A DNA stretch of 64,000 bases, taken from an uncultured Lachnospiraceae bacterium. GTDB lineage: Bacteria > Bacillota > Clostridia > Lachnospirales > Lachnospiraceae. The stretch is taken from NCBI GenBank assembly GCA_910585905.1, contig CAJUID010000010.1, positions 1-64,000 of the forward strand. Reading direction: 5' to 3'. Shown here one piece after another: positions 26,251 through 34,536 of the stretch. The first letter of the stretch is position 1, and every line of letters starts with the position of its first letter. The notes under the pieces are model-generated. The model worked only from the letters and a program-made list of their open reading frames with translations, did not search any database and was not told the origin of the DNA. The position numbers and the translations under genes are program-made.

Positions 26251-27915
26251 ATGCAGCATTTAGAAGATTTATCATTAGTTGATTTGCGTCTAGTGGCAAA
26301 GAAATGGGGGATCAAGGGGGTTACGGCTTATCGGAAGCAGGAACTTTTGGAGTTTTTGAAAGATGAGCAGAAAAAGCGCGGCGGGGATTCTGCCGAAATA
26401 AAAGAGGAGCCGGCACCTGAGGTAACGGAAGAACCAGCTGATTCCTTAAAGGAGGAAATTTCCGCTAGTGAGAAAGAATACAAAGGCCGCCAAATGTCAG
26501 AGAAAAATGATTTAAATAATAGCAGGCCTTCAGCAGAGCGAATACAAAAGCGTTGGAGTAACGGGGAACGCGCTGTAACTGCGCCGGCTGAGCGGGTGCC
26601 AGGCAAGGAAGATGAAAAGCGAAATGCATATAATAAAAAAGCGTTGTCCCGCTATAGCGAAAAACAGCAGCAACAGAGGCGCGAGTATCCGAGAAAAGAG
26701 GTTGTCAGAAAAACAGAAGAGACATTTTCAGAGCGTCCGCAAAGATACAGCCAGGGACAGGCGAATCCGACAGAGATGGAGCAGCTTGACAGCGGCGAGG
26801 TTAGGAATGGCATTTTGGAAGTACTGTCAGAGGGATATGGGTTTATCCGCTGTGACAATTATCTGCCGGGTGAGGAGGATGTGTACGTTTCACCGGCCTT
26901 AATTCGGAAATACCATCTCCGCACGGGGGATATTTTGGAGGGAAATGTCAGAGTGCGCAGCCAGAATGAGAAGTTTGGCGCGCTTTTATATATTAAGACA
27001 GTTAACGGCTATTCTCTGGATAAGGTGTTAAAGCGCCCGAAGTTTGAGCAGCTAACGCCAATCTTCCCAAATCAGAGAATCCGTCTGGAGACGCCGGGGA
27101 GCGGGATATCTATGCGTATGATGGACCTGATTTCCCCAATTGGCAAGGGGCAGCGCGGCATGATCGTATCACAGCCTAAGACTGGTAAGACAACACTTTT
27201 AAAACAGGTGGCAAAGGCCGTAAAGGCTAATCATCCCAATATGCATATTATTGTTCTCCTGATTGATGAACGTCCAGAAGAAGTGACAGACATAAAAGAA
27301 TCTATTATGGGGAAAAATGTTGAAGTGATCTATTCAACTTTTGACGAATTGCCAGAAAACCACAAGAGGGTGTCGGAGATGGTTATTGAGCGTGCAAAAC
27401 GTCTTGTAGAACATGGTGAGGAGGTGATGATCCTTTTGGATAGCATTACCCGTCTTGCCAGGGCATATAACTTGACGGTACAGCCAAGCGGCCGCACGCT
27501 GTCGGGCGGGCTTGACCCGGCGGCGCTTCATATGCCAAAGCGTTTTTTCGGTGCAGCGAGAAATATGAGGGAGGGGGGCAACTTAACTATTCTTGCAACT
27601 GCCCTTGTGGATACTGGAAGTAAGATGGATGATGTTGTCTTTGAGGAATTTAAGGGTACAGGTAATATGGAATTGGTACTTGACCGTTCCCTCTCAGAAA
27701 AAAGAGTATTTCCAGCGATTGACCTGCCAAAGTCGAGCACCAGAAGGGAAGACCTGCTTTTATCACAGGAGGAGGTTGAGGCGATCTTTCTGATGCGAAA
27801 AGCATTTGGCGGTACAAAATCAGAAGAAGCTGTAGAGCGGATTATAGATATGTTCCGAAAGACTAAAAATAATCAAGAATTTATCCAGTTGGTGAAAAAA
27901 GTGAAAATCGTGTAA
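26251..27915 (+). CDS. rho: Transcription termination factor Rho
   Basis: The ATG at 26251 (MQHLEDLSLVDLRLVAKKWG) follows GGAGGA; 554 residues result. Rho is the hexameric RNA-dependent ATPase that ends transcription. The N-terminal helical domain (~1-37) is followed by an insertion of about 150 Lys-, Glu- and Arg-rich residues. Next come the cold-shock-like RNA-binding domain (GILEVLSEGYGFIRCD), the P-loop SQPKTGKTTLLKQV, Walker B VMILLDSITRLARAYN and the R-loop region. The insertion makes it longer than the ~420-residue Rho of E. coli. rpmE follows 122 bp downstream, as is common in Clostridia. Confidence 0.97.
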   Translation: MQHLEDLSLVDLRLVAKKWGIKGVTAYRKQELLEFLKDEQKKRGGDSAEIKEEPAPEVTEEPADSLKEEISASEKEYKGRQMSEKNDLNNSRPSAERIQKRWSNGERAVTAPAERVPGKEDEKRNAYNKKALSRYSEKQQQQRREYPRKEVVRKTEETFSERPQRYSQGQANPTEMEQLDSGEVRNGILEVLSEGYGFIRCDNYLPGEEDVYVSPALIRKYHLRTGDILEGNVRVRSQNEKFGALLYIKTVNGYSLDKVLKRPKFEQLTPIFPNQRIRLETPGSGISMRMMDLISPIGKGQRGMIVSQPKTGKTTLLKQVAKAVKANHPNMHIIVLLIDERPEEVTDIKESIMGKNVEVIYSTFDELPENHKRVSEMVIERAKRLVEHGEEVMILLDSITRLARAYNLTVQPSGRTLSGGLDPAALHMPKRFFGAARNMREGGNLTILATALVDTGSKMDDVVFEEFKGTGNMELVLDRSLSEKRVFPAIDLPKSSTRREDLLLSQEEVEAIFLMRKAFGGTKSEEAVERIIDMFRKTKNNQEFIQLVKKVKIV

Positions 27916-28037
27916 AAATGTATTGCATTCATATTTCTACTATGCTATACTGAAGAAGTTGTGTTTAAAATTGATATTCAAAAACACTTTCAGATATGGA
28001 GTTGCTGTCTTTGTGGATGGCGGAATGGAGGTTAATC

Positions 28038-28244
28038 ATGAGAGAAGGAATTCATCCTAATTATTATCAGGCTAAAGTAGTATGCAACTGTGGAAATGAG
28101 TTTGTGACTGGTTCTACAAAGGAAGAGATTCATGTAGAAATCTGTTCAAAATGTCATTCTTTCTATACAGGCCAGCAGAAGGCTATTAAAGCCCGTGGCG
28201 CGATTGATAAGTTCAACCGCAGATACGGCATTCAGGCTAACTAG
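28038..28244 (+). CDS. rpmE: 50S ribosomal protein L31
   Basis: GGAGGTTAATC before the ATG at 28038 sets the start (MREGIHPNYYQAKVVC), giving 68 residues, the usual L31 length. CNC and CSKCH supply four cysteines for a zinc ribbon, so this is the zinc-containing form. It lies between rho and DUF1385, a conserved order. Confidence 0.97.
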   Translation: MREGIHPNYYQAKVVCNCGNEFVTGSTKEEIHVEICSKCHSFYTGQQKAIKARGAIDKFNRRYGIQAN

Positions 28245-28274
28245 CGACATAACTGGTCAGCATGTTGACCGTCT

Positions 28275-28320
28275 AAAAGGTCATAGTGTCCGGGTATCCG
28301 GGTGCTGTGACCTTTTGTGG
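28275..28320 (+). terminator. Terminator after rpmE
   Basis: AAAAGGTCATAG and CTGTGACCTTTT pair over 12 bp (one G-U) around a second small CCGGGTATCCGGG stem, followed by TTTTGTGG. A shorter hairpin, GGTCA-N6-TGACC, precedes it at 28255-28270. Confidence 0.7.
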
Positions 28321-28418
28321 CTTAGGAACTGTTCAAAAATAGATACATCACAGCTCCTTACATGACAGGATAGGAACCGGTGTGCCGGTTTTATATAGAA
28401 TGGAGGAAGTTAGAACAT

Positions 28419-29657
28419 ATGAAATCATCAGGAATTGGTGGTCAGGCTGTGCTCGAAGGTGTAATGATGCGCAATAAATCAGAGTATGCCGTTGCAGTGA
28501 GAAAGCCGGATGGAGAAATCGCAGTGACACGGGGGAAGTGTAAGAGCCTGGCGGAGAAATCACTTTTTTTCCGTTTGCCGATTGTCCGCGGTGTTGTTGC
28601 TTTTTTTGAATCTTTGGTGTTGGGGATGCGTACATTGACATATTCTGCCAGTTTTTATGAGGAAGAGGAAGATAAAAAGCAGAACCAAAAGCAAACAGAC
28701 ACTTCTGACAGCAAGAACGATTGGAAAGAAAGTGCACAGATGGGAGCAACGATCGCATTATCTATTGTGCTTGCGATGTTGGTATTTGTTGTCCTTCCAT
28801 ATTTTATGTCACAGCTTTTAAGTGCGAAAATATCGTCCTACGCCGCATTAGCTGCGGTTGAGGGATTGTTCCGAGTTGCTTTGTTTATTGGATATGTCGT
28901 TGCCATTTCGTTTATGGATGATATCAGAAGGACTTTTATGTATCATGGGGCTGAGCATAAGACCATTAACTGTATTGAGAACGGGTTGGAGCTTACAGTG
29001 GAAAATGTGCGCAGCCAGTCAAAGCACCATAGGCGGTGCGGCACAAGTTTTTTGTTTATTGTTATATTTTTAAGCATTATTTTCTTTATGTTTATTCATT
29101 TTGATAATATGTGGCTGCGCATGTTGTCCCGTATTATCTTAGTTCCGGTGATAGCGGGTGTTTCTTATGAATTTATTCATTTTGCTGGAAATAGTGACAG
29201 TAAGGTAGTTGAGGTGCTTAGCAAGCCGGGAATGTTCCTCCAGATGCTGACAACAAGGGAGCCGGATGACAAGATGGTTGAGGTTGCCATTGCTTCTGTG
29301 GAAGAAGTTTTTGACTGGAGAGAATATCAGAGACGGTGCATCGCAGCTAAAAAGAGCATGGCAAAAATGCAGAAGAGCAGGCAGGAGGCAGCTGGAAAAC
29401 GCAAGTCCAGGGCGGAACTTGCAGAGGAAATTAAGCGGCGCGAGGAAGAAAATGCGAAGCGCGCCAATGACCGTGCCCGCCGCCTAAAAGAACAGGAGCG
29501 GAAAGAGGCAGAATTAGAAAAGCTTGCGAACGAGGCAGAAAAGAGAAAATCGAAACGGCAGGCGATAATGGTCCAAAGTGTAGAAGATGAAGAAGAGAAC
29601 ACACTAGAAGGGCTGGATCATTATTTTGACGATGAGAAGAAAGAGGGCAAAAAATAA
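28419..29657 (+). CDS. DUF1385 membrane protein
   Basis: TGGAGGAAG before the ATG at 28419 gives 412 residues. This is the DUF1385 family of predicted metal-dependent membrane proteins: GIGGQAVLEGVMMR at the N-terminus, several membrane helices between ~110 and 260, and the conserved MYHGAEHKTINCIENG. The C-terminal ~100 residues are a long, highly charged helix (RRKSRAELAEEI-type composition) likely to be a coiled coil. The gene lies in the conserved rpmE-DUF1385-prmC-prfA string. The biochemical function is unknown. Confidence 0.92.
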   Translation: MKSSGIGGQAVLEGVMMRNKSEYAVAVRKPDGEIAVTRGKCKSLAEKSLFFRLPIVRGVVAFFESLVLGMRTLTYSASFYEEEEDKKQNQKQTDTSDSKNDWKESAQMGATIALSIVLAMLVFVVLPYFMSQLLSAKISSYAALAAVEGLFRVALFIGYVVAISFMDDIRRTFMYHGAEHKTINCIENGLELTVENVRSQSKHHRRCGTSFLFIVIFLSIIFFMFIHFDNMWLRMLSRIILVPVIAGVSYEFIHFAGNSDSKVVEVLSKPGMFLQMLTTREPDDKMVEVAIASVEEVFDWREYQRRCIAAKKSMAKMQKSRQEAAGKRKSRAELAEEIKRREEENAKRANDRARRLKEQERKEAELEKLANEAEKRKSKRQAIMVQSVEDEEENTLEGLDHYFDDEKKEGKK

Positions 29658-29718
29658 AGCAGTTTTTTGTATTAGATACTATAAGTTATATAAATCCTGA
29701 CAGAATGGGGAAACTGTG

Positions 29719-30564
29719 ATGGAGAACCAGGAAAAAAGTTGTAGTTATCAGGAGCTTCTGGCAGAGGGAGGTAGAGTCCTGCAAAATGCCGGAATTTTAG
29801 ATGCAGATGTAGATAGTTTCTTGTTGTTAGAGTATATTACCGGGATGAACCGCGCCCAGTTCTTTTTGAGGGCAAAAGAGCCTGTCTCCCCGGAGGAGGC
29901 GAAGTGTTACAGAGAGCTTTTGGCGCGAAGGGCAAAGCATATCCCTCTGCAGCATATCACCGGGGAACAGGAATTTATGGGATTTTCATTTTATGTCAAT
30001 AAGTATGTGCTGGTGCCAAGGCAGGATACGGAGTGCCTTGTGGAACTGGCACTTGCTTATGTCCCAGGAAAGCGTATTCTTGATTTGTGTACTGGTTCGG
30101 GTTGCATCGCGATTTCCCTGATGCTTTTAGGAAAACCTGCTCTTTGCTGTGGAACTGATATATCAAGGGATGCTTTGGAGATAGCCCGGAGAAATGCGAG
30201 GAGAAATCAGGCTGAGGTCTCTTTTTTAGAAAGCGATCTGTTTGAGAAGGTGGAGGGAACGTATGATATTATTGTGTCGAATCCACCATATATCCCGCCA
30301 GATGTTATCTCAGGGCTTTCGGAGGAAGTGAGAGTACATGAACCGCGCCTTGCACTGGATGGCGGCGAGGATGGTCTTTTATTTTATCGGCGCATTACAA
30401 AAGAGAGTGTGATGCATCTTTCGGGGGATGGCATGCTTTTTTATGAAATAGGCTGTGAACAGGCTATGGATGTGATGGCAATTATGGAGGAGGCCGGATT
30501 TCATGATGTGGTCTGTAGAAAAGATTATGCAGGCAATGACAGGATAGTTTTTGGGAGATTGTAA
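29719..30564 (+). CDS. prmC: Release factor glutamine methyltransferase
   Basis: This ~281-residue SAM-dependent enzyme methylates the Gln of the GGQ motif in release factors. It has an N-terminal helical substrate domain, the SAM loop ILDLCTGSGCIAISL and the catalytic signature IIVSNPPYIPP. GTG at 29716 and ATG at 29719 are adjacent; the ATG is used here. Its substrate gene prfA follows 11 bp downstream, so enzyme and target are co-expressed. Confidence 0.96.
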   Translation: MENQEKSCSYQELLAEGGRVLQNAGILDADVDSFLLLEYITGMNRAQFFLRAKEPVSPEEAKCYRELLARRAKHIPLQHITGEQEFMGFSFYVNKYVLVPRQDTECLVELALAYVPGKRILDLCTGSGCIAISLMLLGKPALCCGTDISRDALEIARRNARRNQAEVSFLESDLFEKVEGTYDIIVSNPPYIPPDVISGLSEEVRVHEPRLALDGGEDGLLFYRRITKESVMHLSGDGMLFYEIGCEQAMDVMAIMEEAGFHDVVCRKDYAGNDRIVFGRL

Positions 30565-30575
30565 GGAGGATGGAG

Positions 30576-31652
30576 ATGTTTGACCGATTAGAGGATTTAG
30601 TAAGGCGTCTGGAGGAACTAAATATAGAACTAACTGATCCGGATACAATAAATGACCAGGAGAAATACCGTCAGCTTATGAAGGAACAAAATGAGCTGAC
30701 ACCGATTGTAGAGAAATATCAGGAATATAGAAAAGCGAAAGAGGGTGTGGAAGACAGCCTTCTGATTCTGGATGAGGAAAATGATGAGGAAATGAGGGAG
30801 CTTGCAAAGGAGGAGTTAAACGAGTGCAAGCAAGCTGTTGAGGCTTGTGAGCAGGAATTAAAGATTCTTATGCTCCCAAAAGACCCAAATGATGATAAAA
30901 ATGTAATTGTAGAAATCCGCGGAGGTGCAGGTGGGGATGAGGCAGCGCTTTTTGCAGCTGATCTCTTCCGCATGTATTCAAAATATGCTGAGACGAACCG
31001 CTGGAAAATAGAGGTAATGAGTGCCAATGAAAATGGAATTGGCGGATTTAAAGAAATTGTCTTTATGGTGATAGGTGCTGGGGCGTATTCTAAATTGAAA
31101 TATGAAAGCGGGGTACACCGCGTGCAGCGTATCCCATCTACAGAATCTGGCGGAAGAATCCACACTTCGACTGCTACCGTGGCGATTATGCCGGAGGTAG
31201 AGGATGTGGAGGTTTTTGTAGACCCGAACGATTGTAAGATTGATGTTTACCGTGCATCCGGTAATGGTGGGCAGTGTGTCAATACGACGGATTCTGCTGT
31301 ACGCATTACACATCTTCCGACAGGAATCGTTGTAACGTGCCAGGATGAAAAATCACAGTTAAAAAATAAAGATAAGGCGATGAAGGTGCTGCGCTCCCGC
31401 ATCTATGATATGGAGCAAGAGAAGGCGAACAGTGAACAGGCGGCGGAGCGGCGGAGCCAGGTTGGTACAGGCGACCGCTCAGAAAAAATCCGCACATATA
31501 ATTTCCCACAAGGGCGTGTGACGGATCACAGGATTAAGTTTACAAGCCATCGTCTAGGAGAAATCTTAGAGGGAGATTTGACAGAGGTGCTTCAAAATAT
31601 AATTGCGGCGGATCAGGCAATGCGGCTGAGCCATCTAAACGAAGAGGGGTAA
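30576..31652 (+). CDS. prfA: Peptide chain release factor 1
   Basis: AGGAGG sits 6 bp before the ATG at 30576, which is preferred over one at 30570. The 358-residue RF1 has the anticodon-like PST tripeptide (RIPSTESGGR; PxT class, reads UAA and UAG) and the GGQ peptidyl-hydrolysis motif in SGNGGQCVNTTDSAVR, where Cys follows GGQ in place of the His seen in E. coli. Methylation by the upstream PrmC is expected. A strong terminator follows. Confidence 0.97.
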   Translation: MFDRLEDLVRRLEELNIELTDPDTINDQEKYRQLMKEQNELTPIVEKYQEYRKAKEGVEDSLLILDEENDEEMRELAKEELNECKQAVEACEQELKILMLPKDPNDDKNVIVEIRGGAGGDEAALFAADLFRMYSKYAETNRWKIEVMSANENGIGGFKEIVFMVIGAGAYSKLKYESGVHRVQRIPSTESGGRIHTSTATVAIMPEVEDVEVFVDPNDCKIDVYRASGNGGQCVNTTDSAVRITHLPTGIVVTCQDEKSQLKNKDKAMKVLRSRIYDMEQEKANSEQAAERRSQVGTGDRSEKIRTYNFPQGRVTDHRIKFTSHRLGEILEGDLTEVLQNIIAADQAMRLSHLNEEG

Positions 31653-31795
31653 AAGCATAATTTTGCGGAAAGTTATATGTATCAAAACTGTTGAATGTAG
31701 AAAATGGAGAAGACCTTCTGGTGTATTCTGTTTATGATTAGATCATAAAAGTGCCAGTGTAAGGGGTATTACGATGATAAGTGATTGATAACAGT

Positions 31796-31830
31796 GAAAA
31801 ATCCTTAGATTGCGGTCTAAGGATTTTTTT
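31796..31830 (+). terminator. Intrinsic terminator after prfA
   Basis: ATCCTTAGA-N6-TCTAAGGAT is a perfect 9-bp stem, extended by A-T pairs and followed by TTTTTT. It closes the rpmE-to-prfA cluster 145 bp after prfA. Confidence 0.9.
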
Positions 31831-31847
31831 GGAATGAAAGAAATTAA

Positions 31848-31976
31848 TTAAAAAATCTTGTCTAACAATTCTACGCATCTTCGTTTTTGTTCCAAACTCG
31901 GATGTACATACAAATTCATAGTAATACCTGTGTTTGCATGGCCTAGGAGTTCACTGACAGTTTTGTAATCCGCTGG
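31848..31976 (-). pseudogene. Tyrosine recombinase (integrase) C-terminal remnant
   Basis: The C-terminal ~42 residues read TVSELLGHANTGITMNLYVH, then PSLEQKRRCVELLDKIF. This is the end of a phage/ICE-type tyrosine recombinase, including the LLGH motif and the nucleophile Tyr. The catalytic Arg box and all N-terminal domains are missing. It indicates an old integrated element now lost. Confidence 0.8.
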
Positions 31977-32094
31977 TGAGATAGACCCTATATACCATTT
32001 AAAACGAAAAAAGACTATTCGTAAATTATGTTTTTTGATTCTCTGCTGCAAGGGCTTTTTTACTTGAACTGAAGCATGGTTTGCTGTATACTGC

Positions 32095-32162
32095 TTTTAT
32101 TCCCGCGAAGCAACAAGCCAAACTGGCATGTTTGTTATCCATTTGGCGACTCCCGCGAAGGC
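32095..32162. repeat. REP-like structured repeat, copy A
   Basis: TTTTATTCCCGCGAAGCAAC, AGCCAA, a ~19-bp variable centre, then ATTTGGCGACTCCCGCGAAG. The same conserved ends flank a different centre at 43.12 kb. GCCAA and TTGGC pair across the centre. Confidence 0.75.
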
Positions 32163-32317
32163 AATATTAGATTCAGTTAAATTAGGAGGATAGTGTGAAA
32201 AATATATCTAAGGCAGCAAAAAAGGCTACCTAAGATATATTAAATTTCCACAGGAAAAATGCAAAACCAGCATTTTTCATCACTATTTGAGCCGCCAAAG
32301 GCGGCGTGGAGGATAAT
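32163..32317 (+). promoter_or_regulatory. Structured leader of the HD-domain gene
   Basis: Three stems lie in series. AATATATCT / AGATATATT (32201-32241) encloses a 12-codon frame. GAAAAATGC-N7-GCATTTTTC (32254-32278) is a perfect 9-bp stem. GCCGCC-AAA-GGCGGC (32291-32305) ends 4 bp before the GGAGG of the HD-domain gene. The arrangement suggests attenuation or RBS control. Confidence 0.5.
32195..32233 (+). CDS. Possible 12-codon leader peptide
   Basis: A GTG start 5 bp after AGGAGG opens a 12-codon frame, VKNISKAAKKAT, and then a stop. The RBS is better than that of many real genes nearby. The frame lies wholly inside a hairpin, so ribosome movement would change folding. Lys and Ala codons dominate. 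It is a prediction without any homologue known to me. Confidence 0.35.
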   Translation: MKNISKAAKKAT

Positions 32318-32914
32318 ATGGAAAAATCAAGATTAGAAAAGCAATTTGATTTCTGCAGGGAAATTGATAAGGAGAAGTTTATCAAACGGCAGACTTATCT
32401 GTCTGATGGAATGCAGAAAGAGAATGATGCGGAGCATGCATGGCATATGGCGATTATGACAATTCTTCTTGGGGAATATGCCAATGAGGAGATTGATATA
32501 TTAAAGACAGTTACAATGCTTTTGATTCATGATCTGGTGGAGATTGATGCAGGGGATACCTACGCATATGATGAGGAAGCAAAGAAAACGCAGGAACAGC
32601 GGGAAAAAGCTGCGGCAGACAGGATTTTTGGGATGCTTCCAGATGAGCAGAATGAATACCTTAGAGGGCTATGGGAGGAATTTGAGGAGGGCAGGACACC
32701 TGAGGCAAAATTTGCCCATACAATGGATAATATTCAACCGACTATGTTAAATGCTGCAACTGACGGAAAGGCGTGGGAGGAGCACGGTGTCTGGCTAAGT
32801 CAGATACTTGGCAGGAACCGGAATACTGCAAAGGGTTCTGAGAAACTTTGGGAGTATTCGTACCAGAATTTTATTCTGCCAAATCTGGAAAAGGGCAGAA
32901 TAAAGGACAACTAA
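32318..32914 (+). CDS. HD-domain phosphohydrolase
   Basis: GTGGAGGATAAT precedes the ATG at 32318 (MEKSRLEKQFDFC); 198 residues. It matches the HD superfamily group that includes YfbR-type nucleotidases and HDDC2: DAEHAWHMAIM holds the first His, LLIHDLVEIDAGD the HD pair, and HTMDNIQPTM the distal Asp. These ligate one or two metals and hydrolyse phosphate esters, commonly nucleoside monophosphates. The substrate is unknown. It has an unusually structured leader. Confidence 0.88.
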   Translation: MEKSRLEKQFDFCREIDKEKFIKRQTYLSDGMQKENDAEHAWHMAIMTILLGEYANEEIDILKTVTMLLIHDLVEIDAGDTYAYDEEAKKTQEQREKAAADRIFGMLPDEQNEYLRGLWEEFEEGRTPEAKFAHTMDNIQPTMLNAATDGKAWEEHGVWLSQILGRNRNTAKGSEKLWEYSYQNFILPNLEKGRIKDN

Positions 32915-33003
32915 TATATTATATTACATTTTTTGAGAGAATTGAATCAATAAAAAGTGCACCACCAGCGCTGGTGTACTAGCAAAAAAGTCTCCAACAT
33001 TTT

Positions 33004-33058
33004 TGTTGGTGTACCACTATGTTCGGCGAGATTTTCTATAACATAAAAAAGAAGGGTA
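33004..33058 (+). repeat. Dispersed 55-bp element, copy B (upstream of TrmH-family gene)
   Basis: GTTGGTGTACCACTATGTT (33005-33023) matches copy A before pelF exactly, and the following ~35 bp remain similar (TTTTCTATAACATAAAA). Just upstream, CACCAGCGCTGGTG is a perfect 14-bp palindrome and CTGGTGTACTAG partly repeats the start of the element. It ends at the RBS AAGAAGGG. Confidence 0.75.
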
Positions 33059-33064
33059 CATAGT

Positions 33065-33871
33065 ATGGCGACGAGTATCAGCAGTGGGGCAAACCCACAG
33101 ATAAAAGAGATTGTAAAACTGCAGAAGAGCGCAAGGGAACGCAGAAAAAGGCAGCTATTTGTTACGGAGGGGTTTAAATTGACCAAGGAGGCGGCATCTT
33201 ATGGCAGGCTGCAGAAAATATACGTGTCTGAGTCTGCTAGGGATGATATGGCTGCAAAGGATTGGCATAAGGTATTGGAACACCACCCATACGAGATTGT
33301 GGCAGATTCTGTTTTCCAGCAGATATCGGAGACCGTAACACCGCAAGGGGTACTTGGGCTGGCAGAGATGCCAGTTTATGGGCTGGATGATATTTTGATG
33401 GATCAGAGGCGCAGCATTCTTGTGTTAGACGGTCTGCGCGACCCTGGCAATCTGGGGACTATAATAAGGACAGCAGAAGGAGCAGATATGTCTGGTGTTA
33501 TTTTAAGCCGCGAAAGTGTGGACTTGTTTAATCCCAAAACGGTCCGGTCTACGATGGGGGCAATATTCCGTGTACCATTTTATTATGTAGAAGATTTGGT
33601 TCTGGCAATAGAGCAGATAAAGCAGAGAGGAATTCCGGTATATGGAACAATGATGCAGGGAAGTATGCTGTATGATGAAGTGGATTACAGAGAGGGAGCC
33701 GCAGTTGTGATTGGAAATGAAGCGAACGGGATTTCAGGACAGGTTTCGGAAGTGCTGAGTAAAAAAGTTCGTATTCCTATGGCGGGAAACCTGGAGTCCT
33801 TAAATGCGGCGGTTTCCGCAGCGATTTTAATGTATGAAGTGTTCCGGCAAAGAAGAAAAGACGGCAGGTAA
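33065..33871 (+). CDS. TrmH/SpoU-family RNA 2'-O-methyltransferase
   Basis: The 268 residues have an N-terminal substrate-binding domain (NPQIKEIVKLQKSARERRKR, FVTEGFKL) and a SPOUT catalytic domain. Its three motifs are visible: LDGLRDPGNLGTIIRTAEG, VVIGNEANGIS and IPMAGNLESLNAAVSAAIL. It methylates a ribose in rRNA or tRNA; the site cannot be told. Palindromic repeat copy 3 begins at its stop codon. Confidence 0.93.
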   Translation: MATSISSGANPQIKEIVKLQKSARERRKRQLFVTEGFKLTKEAASYGRLQKIYVSESARDDMAAKDWHKVLEHHPYEIVADSVFQQISETVTPQGVLGLAEMPVYGLDDILMDQRRSILVLDGLRDPGNLGTIIRTAEGADMSGVILSRESVDLFNPKTVRSTMGAIFRVPFYYVEDLVLAIEQIKQRGIPVYGTMMQGSMLYDEVDYREGAAVVIGNEANGISGQVSEVLSKKVRIPMAGNLESLNAAVSAAILMYEVFRQRRKDGR

Positions 33872-34464
33872 GATATTTTTGATTTTTCCCATTTTTTGAA
33901 GAGGATAATCTAATGTTATTGATAGGCAGGGGAGTTTGGCCAATTTTACTCTGTGGTTACATGATTTTCCAAAAAACTTTAGGTGGAACAACCAGGAATG
34001 CCGCCTCATCGTCAGACAACTAGCTTTGATAGAAGGTCTTTGCTTTGTAAAACTTCGATGGAATATGCGCCCCGAAGCATGTCTAAGCGGCATGTAGCAG
34101 TGTGCTATGTTTTCCTAGAAGGCACGCTTCCGCTACGCAGAGGCACGTAACGGTGCATAATATCCTGCAAAACAGAATATAAGCACCGACGGCCTCTGAG
34201 TGCCTCTGCGAAAGACATAGCACACTGCTGCATTGCCGTGAGTTTGCGAAAGGGGCGCATAAATCATACATCGAAGTTTGCAAAGCATTAGACCTTCCTC
34301 AAAGCGTAGCGTTGCCAGATGAGGCGGCATTCCTGATTGTTCCATTTGAATTCTGAATGAAAATCATGTATACAGAGCAAAATTGGCAAAATATCTGTGT
34401 TTTCAATAACATCAGATTATTCCCTCTAAAAATGGGAAAAGTCAAAAAGATATTTTCTTGCCTA
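33872..34464. repeat. Long near-palindromic repeat, copy 3 (full length)
   Basis: The left terminus (AGATATTTTTGATTTTTCCC) and right terminus (GGGAAAAGTCAAAAAGATAT) are inverted. Internal inverted blocks include AATTTTRCTCTGT, GGAACAAYCAGGAATGCCGC, AAACTTCGATG and AGCAGTGTGCTATG. The two arms of about 270 bp are imperfect inverted copies and the centre is near 34160. The element fills the space between the TrmH-family stop codon and the aspS promoter. Confidence 0.9.
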
Positions 34465-34486
34465 ATTTGTAGTTTCGTTGTATTAT
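34458..34486 (+). promoter_or_regulatory. Promoter of aspS
   Basis: TTGCCT, a 17-bp spacer and TATTAT (34481-34486) lie 50 bp before the aspS start. The -35 box falls in the terminal few bases of palindromic repeat copy 3. Confidence 0.55.
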
Positions 34487-34536
34487 AGCATAAGTGTCGT
34501 ATATAACAGATGATATGAGCAGAATTGGAGGTAAGT

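Noticed and set aside
34083..34345. Overlapping 66- and 70-codon minus-strand frames
   Set aside because: They are inside repeat copy 3 and shared with copy 1 only as repeated DNA.
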